DNA of 64,000 nt, taken from NCBI RefSeq assembly GCF_030010375.1, contig NZ_JASCRY010000003.1, positions 496,001 through 560,000 of the forward strand. The letters are read 5' to 3'. This document shows positions 63,598 to 64,000 of this stretch, piece by piece. The notes below the pieces were generated by a model. That model had not been told where the DNA came from and did not search any database. It saw only the letters and a program-made list of their open reading frames with translations. Within the stretch, counting starts at the first letter, position 1; each line of letters begins with the position of its first letter. Source of the DNA: Flavobacterium yafengii. GTDB lineage: Bacteria > Bacteroidota > Bacteroidia > Flavobacteriales > Flavobacteriaceae. A program made the position numbers and the translations under genes.

Positions 63598-64000
63598 TTA
63601 ATTATACCCCGAGTTTTGACTTGACAAACCAGCAGCTTGTCTAATAAAAGAATCCGGTATAGGAAATAACTCGTTTTTACCTACAGTAAATGTTTTACCA
63701 TCAACAGCAAATGCAGCTGCCGCTTGTCCTGTTCTTACTAAATCAAAGAATCTGTCGTGCTCAAAAGCCATTTCTACTCTTCTTTCTTTCCAGATTGCAG
63801 TTTTTACATCGCCTTGAGATACCGCAGTTGTATTTGCTAATCCTGCTCTGTTTCTGATTTGGTTCAACAAAAGAATAGCCGCCGGAGTTTGGTTCAATTC
63901 GTTTAACGCTTCAGCTTTCATTAAAAGTACTTCAGCATATCTCAAATATTTAATATTTACATCTGTTTCCCAACCATCTGTAAAAGCAGAAGAATATGCT
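63598..64000 (-). CDS. RagB/SusD family nutrient-uptake outer-membrane lipoprotein (C-terminal part)
   Basis: Only the last 134 residues are in the window; the frame is open through position 64000. AFTDGWETDVNIKYLRYAEV, LLMKAEALNELNQTPAAILLL and LNQIRNRAGLAN are the C-terminal SusD signature; IWKERRVEMAFEHDRFFDLVRTG is the next conserved block, and PIPDSFIRQ the end. SusD binds glycan at the surface with a SusC TonB channel, whose gene should lie just beyond the right edge. A TTG at 63945 is not the start. It heads the part of the utilisation locus seen here. Confidence 0.95.
   Translation of the reverse strand, partial: AYSSAFTDGWETDVNIKYLRYAEVLLMKAEALNELNQTPAAILLLNQIRNRAGLANTTAVSQGDVKTAIWKERRVEMAFEHDRFFDLVRTGQAAAAFAVDGKTFTVGKNELFPIPDSFIRQAAGLSSQNSGYN

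Overview
The window is low-GC bacterial chromosome from the family Flavobacteriaceae, most probably Flavobacterium. The evidence is the gene content (a TonB-dependent receptor with a carboxypeptidase-regulatory-like domain, a SusD end, a DUF4835/coaBC/rpoZ/bamD cluster, a BT_3928-type DoxX protein, acyl-ACP thioesterase), Bacteroidetes-type promoters (TAnnTTTG at -7, in several places with TTG exactly 19 nt upstream), and intergenic repeats of a Flavobacterium kind. Genes are densely packed and mostly housekeeping. I see no rRNA, tRNA, CRISPR array, transposase or prophage, and no gene-free stretch above about 260 bp.

Layout. 1-5,300: the end of an aldose-1-epimerase-like gene, an acetyltransferase, two outer-membrane proteins, VF530-type and histidine-phosphatase genes, smpB, and an XRE-Fic regulator. 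5,350-14,250: pcm, a Gfo/Idh/MocA oxidoreductase, 3-hydroxybutyryl-CoA dehydrogenase, DUF1015, a PLP-binding YggS protein, an exonuclease/GIY-YIG fusion, a K+ channel, miaA and acyl-ACP thioesterase. 14,285-27,133 (minus): a two-component pair, coaE, a glycosyltransferase, fabI and fabV side by side, recN, then DUF4835-coaBC-rpoZ-bamD and dapA. 27,181-29,012: a 5'-nucleotidase split over two genes. 29,002-42,498 (mostly minus): a membrane protein, ligA, a large TonB receptor, rpsF-rpsR-rplI, a LytTR regulator, priA, DUF2147, yihY and nadC. 42,750-52,543 (mostly plus): a lipoprotein with a duplicated Cys/His motif, CIA30, rlmH, folP (minus), DUF1599-BT_3928-TlpA-tpiA-prmA-clpS, a sterol-desaturase-like enzyme and a YhhN protein. 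52,588-57,477: a YeeE/YedE pair, a lipoprotein, kdsA, an outer-membrane protein and a PAS kinase. 57,517-64,000 (minus): an M28 peptidase, then the end of a polysaccharide-utilisation locus (SusD, GH144-like enzyme, esterase, GH3) that fits use of beta-1,2-glucan.

Working together: fabV, fabI and the acyl-ACP thioesterase belong to fatty-acid metabolism; coaE and coaBC make coenzyme A; kdsA feeds LPS core synthesis; the 27-29 kb pair would salvage nucleotides in the periplasm; SusD/GH144/GH3/esterase form one catabolic unit.

The most interesting non-coding signal is a dispersed structured element in four copies (12382-12525, 28003-28088, 40658-40706, 54291-54362). Its conserved ends pair as CCxG with Cx'GG, and the middle pair changes in step between copies (C-G, T-A, A-T), which supports selection on an RNA or cruciform structure. 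Other leads are long AT-rich hairpins on both sides of the 3-hydroxybutyryl-CoA dehydrogenase gene, an apparently leaderless smpB, and the duplicated HRCD-motif lipoprotein.
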